DNA of 64,000 bases from Hanleya hanleyi. Taxonomy: Eukaryota > Mollusca > Polyplacophora > Lepidopleurida > Hanleyidae. Shown one piece after another: positions 35,640 to 47,188 of this stretch; positions within the stretch are counted from its first letter, which is position 1, and each line of letters starts with the position of its first letter. The translations under genes were made by a program, and so were the position numbers. The stretch is taken from assembly GCA_036873755.1 (NCBI GenBank), contig JAVTVY010037142.1, positions 1 to 64,000 on the forward strand. The letters are read 5' to 3'. Below the pieces are notes generated by a model. The model was not told the DNA's origin, made no database searches, and saw nothing but the letters and a program-made list of their open reading frames with translations.

Positions 35640-35790
35640 ACCGAAAACCAGACAAAACTTTTGGAAACGTTTACACCGTTTAAACCACAGAGTAAACCTT
35701 TAAACCGTCGAGTAAACCTTTCAACCGCGGAGTAATCTTTACACAGCGGTTGCTAGCTTTACTTCGCGGTTTAAAGGTTTCCGCCGTTAC
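35640..35790. repeat. gtaaacctttaaaccg cluster
   Basis: Short repeats of (a)gtaaacctttaaaccg and their inverted form gcggtttaaaggtttccgcc form a loose palindrome. The style resembles 30440-30600 and, distantly, the aaaggtttccaccg stem of the terminal palindrome. Confidence 0.5.
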
Positions 35791-35821
35791 TAAGAATGCG
35801 AGGAATCTGAAGAACTTCTGT

Positions 35822-36050
35822 GTTAACCTTATCTGGCCTGGGATGTTTAGGACCTGTCCAGATTTCTCTCCTCCCTTCCTTGGTCGATGTTATTTTTTCC
35901 AAAAAAAATGCATGACAAATTACCAGTGAATTTACTCGTGATCCTCTGCTCGGGAGGTTATGCAAATAGGCTCCAAATGACTACAAAACAAATGAGAAAG
36001 CTACAAATTCACGAAGTGTCTTCTCTCAATTTTTTTTATGTTTCCGAAAG
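35822..36050 (+). mobile_element. Internally deleted TTAA-MITE
   Basis: It begins TTAACCTTATCTGGCCTGG and jumps from the 5' part to the gatcctctgctcggg and tgcaaataggctc part. It ends in ctctcaattttttttatg immediately before the first integrase-like exon. Confidence 0.7.
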
Positions 36051-37100
36051 TCATGAAGAACATCGACAAAGCGCGGTGCGGCAAAATAAAGAATACAACA
36101 GGAAGAAAGGAATGGAAGTTAGTATATTAATGATTTTAAGGAAAACTGGTTCAACTGAATGGTCAGGAACACTGCAAATTATATGTTAAGGGTTAGAACA
36201 CTTTTTAATCCGATATAGACTGTGTACAGTTTGAGGTTTTACCTACATTTCTAAACACATCACTCAAAATAATCACTGTTTAACAGCTTTCACGAACGCA
36301 TGTTTGTAACCTAAATACGTTTAAACTGAAACAAGATTCTTCTTTTCGTGTTAAACTAGTGTTCAGATCCTAAATGTCTAATTTGCCGACAACAGATAAT
36401 GATGCCAAAGAAACACCTGGCCGGATTCTTCATTCACATAATGATTTATGCGAAGTGCTAATTAGAGTGTAATCAATATTGCTGAAGAGCTGAGCTGCAT
36501 TGTTGCACAGACCTATTTCATTTCTTCAACTCGTATTGCCATGAGCACATGGACCATATATGCAAATTTTCGCTATTTCAGACTTTGGGCATAGGGGACA
36601 AGGTCTTGCTTTGTAATCTCAAGCGCATGGACCGGAAAGGGAGAAAGTCTGAGGAGCGTTATCGGGGCCCTTATATCATGTTCGGCAATGGCCGTGGAAA
36701 ATGTACCTTTCGTGTGACGTCTGTGGAAGGAAAACAGCTGAAAGTTGCAGTGAACGCAAAGAATCTAAAGCGTTTAATGCAACCGTAAGTATGCGCAGCC
36801 ATATCAGGTCTGTTGTATTACTTGTCAAGCAAATTTGACCCCGTCTTTGGAAGACCCACGGAATATGCCGTTAAAAGAATACAAATATAGTGGCCTAGTT
36901 ACCCCACTGATTGGCAGCTTCCACAGCTTTATAGAAGAATTACATATCGCGACTTGGATTCCTGGAAACAGAAGAACGTGTTATTTCTCGTGTTGACTTG
37001 TTGTCACGTATGCTCGCCAATATGTTGTATTCTTCATTGTAGTGAACAAGCTCCCACCGGACAAGCAAAGAGGCGCAAACGCACGAGGAAAAGCCCTTAG
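36051..37100 (+). CDS. Spliced integrase-derived gene, three 3' exons
   Basis: Three segments join in phase. Exon A (about 36051-36117) encodes the Q/K-rich helix (NKEYNRKK) that precedes the C-terminal domain of Ty3/gypsy-type integrases. Exon B (36582-36784) starts after CTATTTCAG and encodes the SH3-like C-terminal domain (GDKVLL; RYRGPY; NLKRLMQP). Exon C (37043-37100) starts after TTCATTGTAG and adds a lysine/arginine-rich tail with a TAG stop. Donors are GTTAGT after A (phase 0) and GTAAGT after B (two bases of a codon carried over); both acceptors keep frame. Retroelements rarely carry such introns, so this suggests a host gene derived from an integrase. The catalytic core is not seen upstream; exon A abuts a MITE, so the 5' part may be lost or distant. 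Function is unknown. Confidence 0.6.
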
Positions 37101-37274
37101 GTGTGATGCAGACTTACCTGATTATTTCTTAGCATACATTTCAAGATTTTCTGTTGAAATTATCTTGTTTTTTCATGTTATTGTCGTCCTCACTCACCTC
37201 CTGAGTAGAAGGGAGAGACAGAGAGAGGGGACATTAGGGCGTTATTGAGCTTTTCACAACCGGTGACATCAGCA

Positions 37275-37432
37275 AGTCGTTTCGGTCGACCTTTGTGAGG
37301 TCATTCCCGGTTCCGGTCACGTGATCGGAAATGACCATGCGGACATTAGCGGACATCATGCGCAGGGTTAAAGGTCACTTCATGTCACATGACCGGAACC
37401 GGAAGTGACTTCACAAAGGTCAGACTGAAATG
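37275..37432. repeat. Inverted repeat with about 45-bp arms
   Basis: 37278-37324 (gacctttgtgaggtcatt, ggttccggtcacgtga) mirrors 37383-37430 (tcacatgaccggaacc, cacaaaggtcagactgaa). It is probably a small foldback element. Confidence 0.75.
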
Positions 37433-37499
37433 ATCTGTTGGCGCCACCTGTCGGAAGTAGGACAATAACGCGGGAAATCCCCTTTCTATACTACTCTCT

Positions 37500-38165
37500 G
37501 GTACACATGTTCACGTGTAAACTGGATGGAAAATCGGAAGTAGTAATCGAGGCGGACACTGGGCTCCAGGTTAGGATTTTCGTCTCCTGGAAGCCAGTGT
37601 CCCAGGACATCCAAATCCAGACCTGAATGCCCGACGGACAATTAAATCCAGATCTTAGTGTCTTGGGACACTTACGTCTAGACACAAGTGTCCCCCGGAC
37701 ACTGGATGCATCGGGCCACCGTTTCCGTCACACCGGCTCTCAATTACATGGGAAGACGTCATAATATATTCATGTCTACTGTCACAAAGGTCATTGATGC
37801 CGTATTTAATAATAATAAGCGGTTCGTGGAAGTTGGCATTAAATCCCATGCCCAGTGAAATTGCCGAGTAATAATCCGCAAACACCTCTATAACCGTACA
37901 CGGCATTGTTGACCTCTGTAGCACGAATACATTATGACGTCTCCCTATGTGATTGAGCCCATTTACATGAAACAACTATACTGAAGTTTTATATGGAGAT
38001 AATTACAAAGTTATTTCAAGCGTGATATATTATCGATATCATGGAATAAAGGTAGTCATTTTGTAGAGTTTAGTTTGTTCTACAGAATGTAAAAAAAAGA
38101 AAATTTATCCAGAGTTTACTACATATTTTAGAGAAGCTCCAAAGTAGACGACTTTTAAAATTAAA
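37500..38165 (+). repeat. Dispersed repeat, partner of 29597-30060
   Basis: The right third is a clear inverted match to 29597-29790. The left part has ggacac/gtcc-rich words resembling 29815-29990. There is no gene from 38165 to 38650. Confidence 0.55.
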
Positions 38166-38654
38166 ATGGACAGACTATATCAACACAGCTTTACAGCTGT
38201 AACCTGCATCGAATCCGCTATTACATAAGTGGATCACCCGGCCATGATATTGATCAGGGCAGAATGTCCATGACTTCCTGGGTTTCAATGCGTGAATTTT
38301 CGAATGACTTTCAACTACACACAATGACCAAATGTCTCATTAACAGTGGCAGATTCTGCCTGAAATGGCGATTGATACGTTCAGTTATCTACACCATGCT
38401 TGTCCGTTACTGCATGTTTAATCGTTATAGAGAATGTATCTGGTAAAGTATTACAGTTCGAGATGGGGATATAACTTAGTGATACATAAACATGTGTGCA
38501 GTCAATAAAACATTCAATGTATCATTATCAGGAGGTCATCATTAGCTGTGATTGCTAATCTTCTATCCTCATCGTAGCATTGTCCTATCTCCTTCTTCTT
38601 CAACAGACGAAAATCAAGTGAACCGAGAAAGACATAATAAATTACAGGCGTCTG

Positions 38655-39120
38655 GCCCGTCATTCATTATTCAGCCGTCGTCCATTGAAGAATTTCCGCG
38701 TCCATAACTCAAGGACCTATTCCATATTCCATATAACAGCATTAGCACCAAATTCAAAAAGACAATCATAGTATACATAAACATAGGCTAGATTCCTAGG
38801 TCTAAATATGATGTGCCCTTATTGCTATCTGTTACATTCAAATCCAGTGAAAGTGGATATATATCCTTCACTGTGTCATTTATATAGCGATTAGCCACCG
38901 CAAGAAGATCGTCTATATAGCGTTTGGTGAATCAGAAGGAACGGACTTTGAACTGATCGGTTTTTGAAAGCGCCTGCATATAGTCATATTCATAAGAGAA
39001 CAGAAATAGGTCAGTCAAACGGGATGCACGATTAGTACCCAATGGAATACCTATATGCTGTTGATATATTGTGTTGCCAAATTTCACATAGATATTTTTG
39101 ATGTGAAATTCAAGCAACTA
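38655..39120 (-). pseudogene. Reverse transcriptase fragment with YIDD, internally deleted
   Basis: On the minus strand the frame from 39117 gives YQQHIGIPLGTN and a following LTDLFLFSYE stretch. After one in-frame TGA it continues through KRYIDDLLAV (about 38900-38925), the RT catalytic box. The RT then stops at YLDL (about 38815) and jumps to the 3' region seen at 56470-56606, an internal deletion. The motif order fits the animal RT lineage with a GIPxGTN box found in unannotated retroelements. I cannot place it firmly (Penelope-like or another clade). The copy is dead. Confidence 0.7.
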
Positions 39121-39834
39121 TATAAACATGAAACACCCCGTGAGAATGATATCCCTTGTATGTAGCAGATTGACGAGTCCGGCTTAATATTTGAAGTAAA
39201 GAGGAAATCCAATATGCATTTGTCACAGAAGATCGATTCTGCCACGATTAATTGGCCTATATCCTCGTCAAGAAGTTACAAGACAGAAAAGGGTCGATGA
39301 CCCATGTACTAGTAAACAGAATCATTTCATTGATACATTTTAATGGGAACAGAAATAGAACATAGAAAGCTATTGCGGAAATTAAATTTGGACTGAAATG
39401 TGTCAATTATTGGAGATGGTTCATCATTATCAGCAAATACATACATCGAACCGTTGGACACAAAAGGGCAGCCCTGCGTCGGAGGAACTGGCCCCACGGA
39501 TTGTAAAGATTACTCAAATAACGTTTCTTGCACACGAAATCGCGTCTTATCCCGTCAGTTCGTTCAAATGGTGATACCGTGTTTTCTTCTAACACAATGC
39601 GCATTTCATATGGCCCTCTATCAGCAGGCACTACTAGCAGCGCAAAGCCAGTCTTCGCCGAATCCACTATCAAAAGATATCATATCCATAATAGGGGTTA
39701 AGACATTAAGTTTGTATGTCACGACTGGGATAAGTCTACTGTGAAATTCTTTAATGGAGAACGGTTGAATATTGAATGAAGGATTAGACGCTTGTATTTA
39801 CATCGTTTCCAAGTGAATACTGAAATAGAATGCG

Positions 39835-40080
39835 TCAGATCCGATATCCAACATTCAGCCGTCGTTCATAAATACTCCGCGCCAATGATCGAAAGACCTA
39901 TTTCGTATAGCAGTGAGCACCAATTGGAAATGCGTGCGAAAGAAAAACAATAAAAACACAAGATGGTTTCGTACAAGAGAGAAGCGGTCAACAGTTTTCA
40001 ATGATGTCAGCAAGACACGATGATTCTGTTTACATAAAATCCTAATCACTGACCATCATTCTTTATCCATGTGAAATTCG
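39835..40080 (-). mobile_element. RT-element 3' end copy
   Basis: Inverted match to 56340-56606: attcagccgtcgtt, gaaagacctatttcg, acaagagagaagcggtcaac. Open frames at 39400-39744 on either strand show no RT motif. Confidence 0.7.
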
Positions 40081-41630
40081 TTTTCCAGGGTATGTATTGT
40101 TGTTCATCTGGACACCTTAGAGATGTAAAACACATGATATTCAAACGGCCCCTAGAAAATCTCTATTCGATGACAATCTCTATTCGTGAACTAAAAAGAC
40201 TGAGTGTATTCCTATATTGCGGCAAGTGATGAATTATCTCATTGATGGCACACATGGGATGATGACAGGAACCATTCTGTTATCATTAGTAGGTATTATT
40301 TGCTGAGAATGAAATATAAGCAGCTTGGTTCCGGTTCAATCCCTTGACCTATATTTCTTACGACATCACCCCAAGCTGTTATTATTCTAAAACCTCATCG
40401 CGAAACAACAGATGTTCTGATTAGTACCGAGTGTGAGAAACTACGCATGGGTAGATATGTATGACGGCGTGATAAACAGACAGTAAAATATAATTCTATA
40501 ACACTTGAGTCTATAACAACTTGCTAATCGTGCAATTACTGAGTGTTTTAGCACGCTTGCGTGAAATGTACATGTGTCAAGTGCAGGTGCACTTTTGTGA
40601 GATTCTATTCTATAAGGCCGCCTGCTTCATACAATAGAATAAAAACACAAACAAATTACAAGATGGAATTTCTTTCTCGAGTTTAACTCCTGTTTCCATC
40701 GTGAAATTGATTAACAAAGCGAAACAAATAGACCTCAATCCAAGTATGTTCCACATACCCTGGCTCAGCTGACAGAATCACTCCCCATCTGAGAGACCAC
40801 ATAAACTCGTCCACTGACATTGGCACGATGCCAACCGAAACGGGAGCATCGTGCCAATATCAGTGGATGAGTTTTTTTTCAACAAAGGGGAGAAAGGCTG
40901 GCAAAGTTTAAAGTATGTTTTCTACCTTTCATTATAATCTTTGTTGATAATCAATTTGAGTAGAACAATAGAACAGAAATAATGTTTTCATAGGTGTGCT
41001 CAATGGTTATTTCACACACGGTTGTCTCCAACCAATCGTCAGCTCCACAAAAATAGAGAATTTGTTATCCATAAAATAGCCTTGTGTTAATTGACTATCA
41101 AAGAAGTTCTTCGCAATGTTCTTCGATCGCACACAAGTATATATCTATCTTTCACCAAAACGAGTTATATCTTTTCCGAAAGCTGTTTGTTCTTCTGATC
41201 ATCACAAGCGAGCTATTCGGATTTAAAGGAAGTGGGTTGCAGGAACGCAGTCCTCAAATTCCCTCGATAATACCTTCTTATGTTCTCATCAAACATATTT
41301 ATCATATTCTATAATATACTTTTGAAACAAAAAACGTGCCTATTTTTTTTATTATTTTGTCTTGGATATGATCTTATAATGTTTCAATATTCAAGAATAC
41401 GATTAAATCCGAATAACACGCCCTCTTCAACTGAAATATTTGATAACTTTGCTCTAGATAAGTATTATGTCCAAAGTTTATTCATTAATTCCTAAGAAAC
41501 ACAATCTGATAAACTTGGTGCATGTTCTAACGGAGAAAACGAGCGAAAGATGCCCGAGGGTGCACGAGAAGCGTTTGGCGTTCTAGTATCAGTTTGAAGC
41601 ACTCGTGACTTCTTAAATATATATTAACCG
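40081..41630. other. No gene recognised
   Basis: AT-rich, with one strong hairpin at 40803-40874 (listed separately). Confidence 0.45.
40803..40874. repeat. 29-bp hairpin, 14-base loop
   Basis: 40803-40831 pairs with 40846-40874 at 27 of 29 positions. The arms contain ggcacgatgc and gcatcgtgcc. The size is compatible with a small RNA precursor or a tiny foldback element. Confidence 0.9.
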
Positions 41631-41635
41631 TGCTT

Positions 41636-42030
41636 AACCCTATCTGGTCTGGGGGGAGGGGGGGGGGGAGAGGGGACATTATAGCCCTAACCAAACTTTT
41701 TACTGCAGCTTCGGAACGCAGAGAACAAGACACCTGAAACTTTGTGAATTTTCCGCGATCCTTATTGGCGTCATTTCAAGATTATGTGCATAAACCTAAC
41801 TTCACAGGATCATGATAAAAATCAAAATGACGGCCACTAGGGGTTCGATCTTTTCTGTACGTTTTTCTGCATTTGCCAAAAATGACATTAAAGTAGTTTA
41901 GTTTGCCAAAAGTTTAAACTAAGTATTCTCTGTCATATTAATTCATTTTAGAGAGAAAATAAAATAAATGGGAAAATTGGCCCAAAAATAGAACAAAAAT
42001 GGTTCAGCCCTCTATCCCAAGGGGTAACGA
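41636..42030 (-). mobile_element. TTAA-MITE, inverted copy
   Basis: TTAACCCTATCTGGTCTGG at 41636 matches the other TIR. The interior reads as the reverse complement of 18560-18960 (cacaggatcatgataaaa, aatgacggcc, atcccaaggggtaa). A poly-G tract lies at 41655-41675. Confidence 0.6.
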
Positions 42031-43100
42031 AAATAAATAGGGGTGGACGAAATCCTTTGAAACTAGTAATATGACAGGTTTAATTACAGCCAGTGCAAAT
42101 ATTTTAAATTATTAATAGCTATGAGAAGTTAATGTAAATGCGTTCTGTAAACCTTTTACAACCGATGGTTGCTCCTACTTTAACAGGTCACAATCGGGTA
42201 TTAATTTGTGAATAGAAAATATTATTCCATATGCTTTGGCATTGTAGGTAGAAAAAAAAGTCGTAATTCTGAAAAGAACTCAATAACTCGGCTCAAGTTC
42301 TGCGACCGATTGCTCGAAGCCAAGGCTGTATATACAGGCAAAGAGACCGGACATAATCGACCCGCCCTCGCTTCACCGTCAATCGAATCCGAAACGGAGA
42401 GGAGAAAAGGAATCGTTCCACATTTGATAAGTTTGGAAATAGTTTTTCCTTCTTATGCATAATAAAAATGTAAAGTTGCGTACCAAGATGTAATTAATGA
42501 TTGATCTCGCCTTCTTCCGCCCACGTTGCAGTCTAGTTTTCTGTTAGAATGCTTGCCAGAGTCTGAGTTCAATTGATACTGCAGAACGATGTCGTCTGAT
42601 GGCAGACATCTGCTAATTTGCACGCTATTATTACGGCTCTCACTCGAGCGGGCACTTTCAACCGTAGTCGAAGTCTTTTAGAGAAATGGCCAAATATTTA
42701 TTCCCACCCAAGTCCTGTTCATTTCCATGGCATTCTTCCGTCGAGATGATCAAACAATGAAACACTTATGCCAGTCTGGACGGCTGATCACTCATATACC
42801 GCGACGTTAAATACTACAGCTGTCTCTTCAAAGACTGAGCGTATGACCCTATGCTTGTTGTGTTCCGAACCGCAATCAAATGAAGCAAGATCAATTCCAC
42901 AGTCGGCATTATAGTAAAAACATTGTTTACCTGCTCCCCCTCTCCCTCCGCCCCGCCCCCACAAGCACATACCCAGAAATCGATTGCAACCCTCCAGAAT
43001 AAATTGTTCACGCTGATAAAACTATGGATGTCGCTCCTCTAGTAAAACCGCTCCGGCATATTGAATATAATTTTATTCAGAAGAAATCGGAGACGACTGT
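42031..43100. other. No gene recognised
   Basis: Non-coding appearance. An open frame at 42208-42462 lacks motifs. Confidence 0.4.
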
Positions 43101-43105
43101 TACTG

Positions 43106-43288
43106 GGTGAGTGAGTGAGTAGGATTTAACGTCGTTTTAAACATTTTTTCAGTCAAATCACGACGGTGCCTACATTTGCCAGAACACGAGAGTGTCCACA
43201 GTTTCTATTATCATGGACACTGATAAGTATAGCACCCGATTACCCATCCAAGTATTGACCGAGCTCAACGCTGCTTAACTTCGGTGAC
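43106..43288 (-). repeat. 5S rRNA-derived SINE, second copy
   Basis: Reverse complement of 28085-28268 with the same body and tail (gatttaacgtcg, tggacactgataag, ccaagtattgaccgagctc). The 5' end is cut within the 5S part. Confidence 0.8.
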
Positions 43289-43839
43289 TGCTACTGAAGA
43301 CCATTTAGTCCTATTGGAGAAATTAACTGTTCGATGTGGGATGTTGATTTCATAGTACCGTTACAGAAATATCTCTATTATATTCTGCTGTGAAAATTCA
43401 TTCTGTGTTTTTTTTTTACAACGTTTTATTTTTAAAATGACGAATGACGCCGATAGCGGTAATTGATTGAGGCATTTCTATTTATCCAACAGCTATAGAG
43501 GGTTACATACACATGTAGATTGGTAACTTTGAGAAGTAGCTTTACTTCACTGTTATCTTTGAGAAGTAGCTTTACTTCACGAGATCGTGAAAAAAAAACA
43601 AGCATACAGTTAAAGCTTCCAGCATCCGTAGTGATAAGATTTTCCACACCGTGTCAGTATTTGCTCAATTATCTCAAGGCTATTTTATAGATAACAACTT
43701 TTATTCTCTTATTCTTTTATTGCTTAAATAACCTTGTGTTATGTACGTCGATTTCTATGTGCCTATCTGGGAAATTTGCTCACTAAATGGCAGGAAATGA
43801 ACTAACAAATACGAGTTATATGTTTTTAGCCCACGTTCA

Positions 43840-44400
43840 AATCGCTTGTCGTCCGTCCGTAAACAATTCTTGTTATCGCGATTTCTCAGGAACTACTGCA
43901 TGGATCTTTCTCAAATTTGATACACAGGTTCCTCTTGGGGTCTACTTGTGCAAAATACCTTTCTGGTCCGATTCAAAAATCCAGGCGGCCATCTTGGGGC
44001 CATCTCCCCATGAAACATTGTTATCGTGATTTCTCCGGAAGTACTGCATGGATCTTTCTGAAATTTGGTACACAGGTTCCCCTTGGGGTCTAGTTGTGCA
44101 AGATACCTTTTTTGGTCCGATTCGAAAATCCAATATGGCCACCACCAGTCAGCCATCTTGGATTTCCCCATGAAATTTTGTTATCGTGATTTCTCAGGAA
44201 GTACTGCATGGATCTTTCTCAGACAGGTTCCCCTTGGGGGCTAGTTGTGCAATATACCTATTTCAGTCCGATTCGAAAATCTAATATTGCCGCCATGCGG
44301 CGATCTTGAATTTTCCCATGAAATTTTGTTGTCGTGAATTCTCAGGCTATCCAGAATTTTCGTATGAATCCTTATTCCCACATTTGGGACCGGTTATCTC
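43840..44400 (+). repeat. About 150-bp tandem repeat
   Basis: gttatcgcgatttctcagg-type starts at 43872, 44020, 44180 and 44328. Units share ctgcatggatctttct, acacaggttcc and gccatctt. The preceding cgcttgtcgtccgtccgtaa resembles a leader I remember in other molluscan genomes. From 44400 to 45180 I see nothing else. Confidence 0.9.
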
Positions 44401-45179
44401 TAAATCTCCATAACTACTGAATGGGTCTTCCTCATATTCTGTACAGATGTTATAACCCCTTACATTCTAGTTTTGCATTCATTGATGTTTAGTAGTTCCC
44501 ATTCGAAACTTCAATAGCCACCAGGTGGCAGTGTAAATATAATTTTTTTTCTATGATTGGACATACATAATATGCACTAGTTGGCAATATGCCTTAAGAC
44601 CTCCCTTGAGAATTACTTTTTTTGTCATAATTTTAACTTGTAATTATATTCAAAAGCTCTTTTAATTACATTACACGAAAGGTAACTAGTTTTCAGAAGT
44701 TCCTACAGAGGAGACACTTACAAGGGGGGGTGGGTGGGGTGGAGCGGGGTCCAATCCCGGTAAAATTGCAACATGCATCCCGACGTCCAGAACAGTGTTC
44801 CCGACGTCCCAAAATGCAGGCGATAATCCTAAATTCCCAGACGTTTTTGTTTCTTCGCCAAATCTCGACGGCAGAGGCAATGGTTAAGATAATCTGATAA
44901 TTGAATCTGTTAAACTTGTTTCACGGTGCCCGTAGCGAAGCTTGCCCACTCTTCCCTACAGATGCATTTATAATACAGACTGTCACTGGTTTAGGAATAT
45001 CAATATGTTGTTTCCTATTTTTCTGGTCGTCGCGAATTTGTTTAAAATAGGACATGATTACTACACATATAAGAAGAAGTGGGAAGAGGTGCCGACATAC
45101 TGACAGAGTCACATGACTTCACAGTATAGTCTTCCGTTTAACCTATTCTAAAGCACATATCAAGAATCTTAACGATTCG

Positions 45180-45420
45180 TGATATGTGTTGTATCTCAGG
45201 TACGCTTTTATTGTACCTGTTCATGTGGCAACTTGGATGACATGACCACACGGCCCCTAGCACCGGCATAAGCGGTATTAGATACAAATCTGGAGAGCTA
45301 TGATGGAAATGCTCTGACAACTCGTATATTGGTAATTTGTGAGCTATTTCGCTGTGACAACTCGTACACTGGGGATTGGTGAGCTGTATCGTCGTCAGAT
45401 GAAAATGACGGCATTTAACA
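45180..45420 (+). repeat. SINE-body fragment
   Basis: cacggcccctagcaccgg and ataagcggtattagata follow the 3' part of the SINE at 22891-23300. Confidence 0.6.
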
Positions 45421-45542
45421 CAAAATACTAGTCTGTAAGGCCCGATGTCGACCCAGCATCAACTTTCCACAAACGCCAACATATATCAAAGACCAAAAGG
45501 TCTGTACAGGGAGACCGAAAATATATCATTAACAATATAAAC

Positions 45543-46124
45543 TCAGCAAGACTTACCAACGTGAACACAATGCGATTGACAGATTGTAAACGTACTAGGA
45601 AGGTGCTCCAAGTCGAAAGGAGGTTTCTTCCAACGACAGCTTTGATTGGCTGACTTAAGAGTACTATTATGGGATATATTTTTCAGTCCAAATTGGCAGC
45701 CATTTTGAGAAAAGTAAGTTAGTTGATCTGTTCTCCTGTAGTGGTATTCATAATTGACATAAAATCCCAAGCGTTTTAGCGGACAACACTGAACTACACA
45801 ACAGATAATTTCATTGTTAACACTGATGAAACACGGAAATACGGTACCGTAGTTTGGAATATTGATTTTTTTTGGAGCGAAGGAATTTGTGATCATTACG
45901 ATGTTCAACTGTTCATGTGATGTGTTGATGTCCGACCCGCCCGCGCGGTGTTTCGTGACCTGTGCTATATAAATCCTCAAAGAAATGAAACTTGTAACGT
46001 GTAAAACTGTAAATTTATTCGTGTAATATTTACAAAAATTCTCTGCACCGAACATTATTAATGGCGAGGTCATGGGTTGCTGCAATGTCAGTGTCAGGTT
46101 GTGACGGCACAACAACAACAACAA
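45543..46124 (-). CDS. Hypothetical 193-codon frame, doubtful
   Basis: The longest frame outside the elements. It is rich in Cys, His, Ser and Thr, has no signal peptide, membrane segment or domain that I recognise, and shows no clear gene context. A run of nearly identical ACAs near 46108 and the adjacent repeat at 46135 point to repeat DNA. A real gene is possible but unsupported. Confidence 0.15.
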   Translation of the reverse strand: MLLLLCRHNLTLTLQQPMTSPLIMFGAENFCKYYTNKFTVLHVTSFISLRIYIAQVTKHRAGGSDINTSHEQLNIVMITNSFAPKKINIPNYGTVFPCFISVNNEIICCVVQCCPLKRLGFYVNYEYHYRRTDQLTYFSQNGCQFGLKNISHNSTLKSANQSCRWKKPPFDLEHLPSTFTICQSHCVHVGKSC

Positions 46125-46134
46125 CGAAATTTAT

Positions 46135-46800
46135 CAAATTGTCACGGGGGACGGAAACCCCAGGGGTAAAACACCCACGGACAAACCCATCACGGACAAA
46201 ACCCCCAAAATAGGAAAATCGGACAAAACACCCACTTTATATGGAAATAGTTATTTCCGACCTGATTTGTAATAGAATTTATAAATTTTGAATATAATAA
46301 TTTATAAAACTCTATTTATTCTCTATGAACAGGAATTTGTTGTCATTTTCTTTGTGTATTTCAGCTATATTATATTATTCAAGCATCTTCTGGCACTTCA
46401 AAGTGGACTATATTGATTGATGTACACCTAAACAATTATTAATGAACAATGACTGGACTCTCCACTTCACTGTGGATCTCACACCTTCGAGATCTAAGTA
46501 AAGAATTTGTAGAAAACCTGTTATCAATCCTCACTAATCTTTAATCTCACAAGCAGCTTTGGGGACATCAAAGAAATTTAAATTATGTTCAAATTATTGA
46601 TCATTTATCTAAGAAAATATAAGATCATAAAATATGAAATAACATTGTCTCGAGATATTATCATTTACCATGTTTTATTCGTTTTCTTGTTGAAGAAGCA
46701 TAAATATTAATATGTGATGGGGGTTTTGTCCTCTGGGGGGGGGGGTGTCCGCGGGGAATTTGTCCGTGGGGATTTTGTCTCCAGGGGTTTTTGTTCTACA
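46135..46800. mobile_element. Element with ggacaaaaccccc-type terminal inverted repeats
   Basis: The left end (46135-46240) has several cacggacaaa/ggacaaaacaccc words. The right end (46715-46795) has the inverted gggttttgtcc/gggaatttgtccg words. The interior is AT-rich, with no transposase. Confidence 0.6.
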
Positions 46801-47188
46801 CTCACTTGTCACCATCATACGTTGACATTAGCCATACAACATTTTATGGATGTATATATTTCACAGCATGGGAGTAAAGCCCAAATCCTCACGTCGGCAG
46901 GCTGAGCCGCAGAGGTCGCGGATGAGACAGAGGAGGGCTGAGAATTCGTCATTCCAGGGTCTGGAAGAACCATCCCTTCCAGAGGGAAAATCTTCAGATG
47001 CCCCGAGGTTGACAACTCCTTGAGGAAGTCTGTCCATCCCACACGGGGATGTCCCACCGAGGTCTGATTCGCATCTGTGCGTCTGTACACCGTCGAGTGT
47101 ACCACCATCAGCTACACAGAATAGTAGAATTCATGGTGCAGGGCAGACGACCGCCACTGACTCGGAACCTTCCATTTGCACCTCACCG

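Noticed and set aside
35887..36189. A single 100-codon gene
   Set aside because: Its first half is MITE sequence, its last part is read-through past a splice donor; only the middle belongs to the integrase-like exon.
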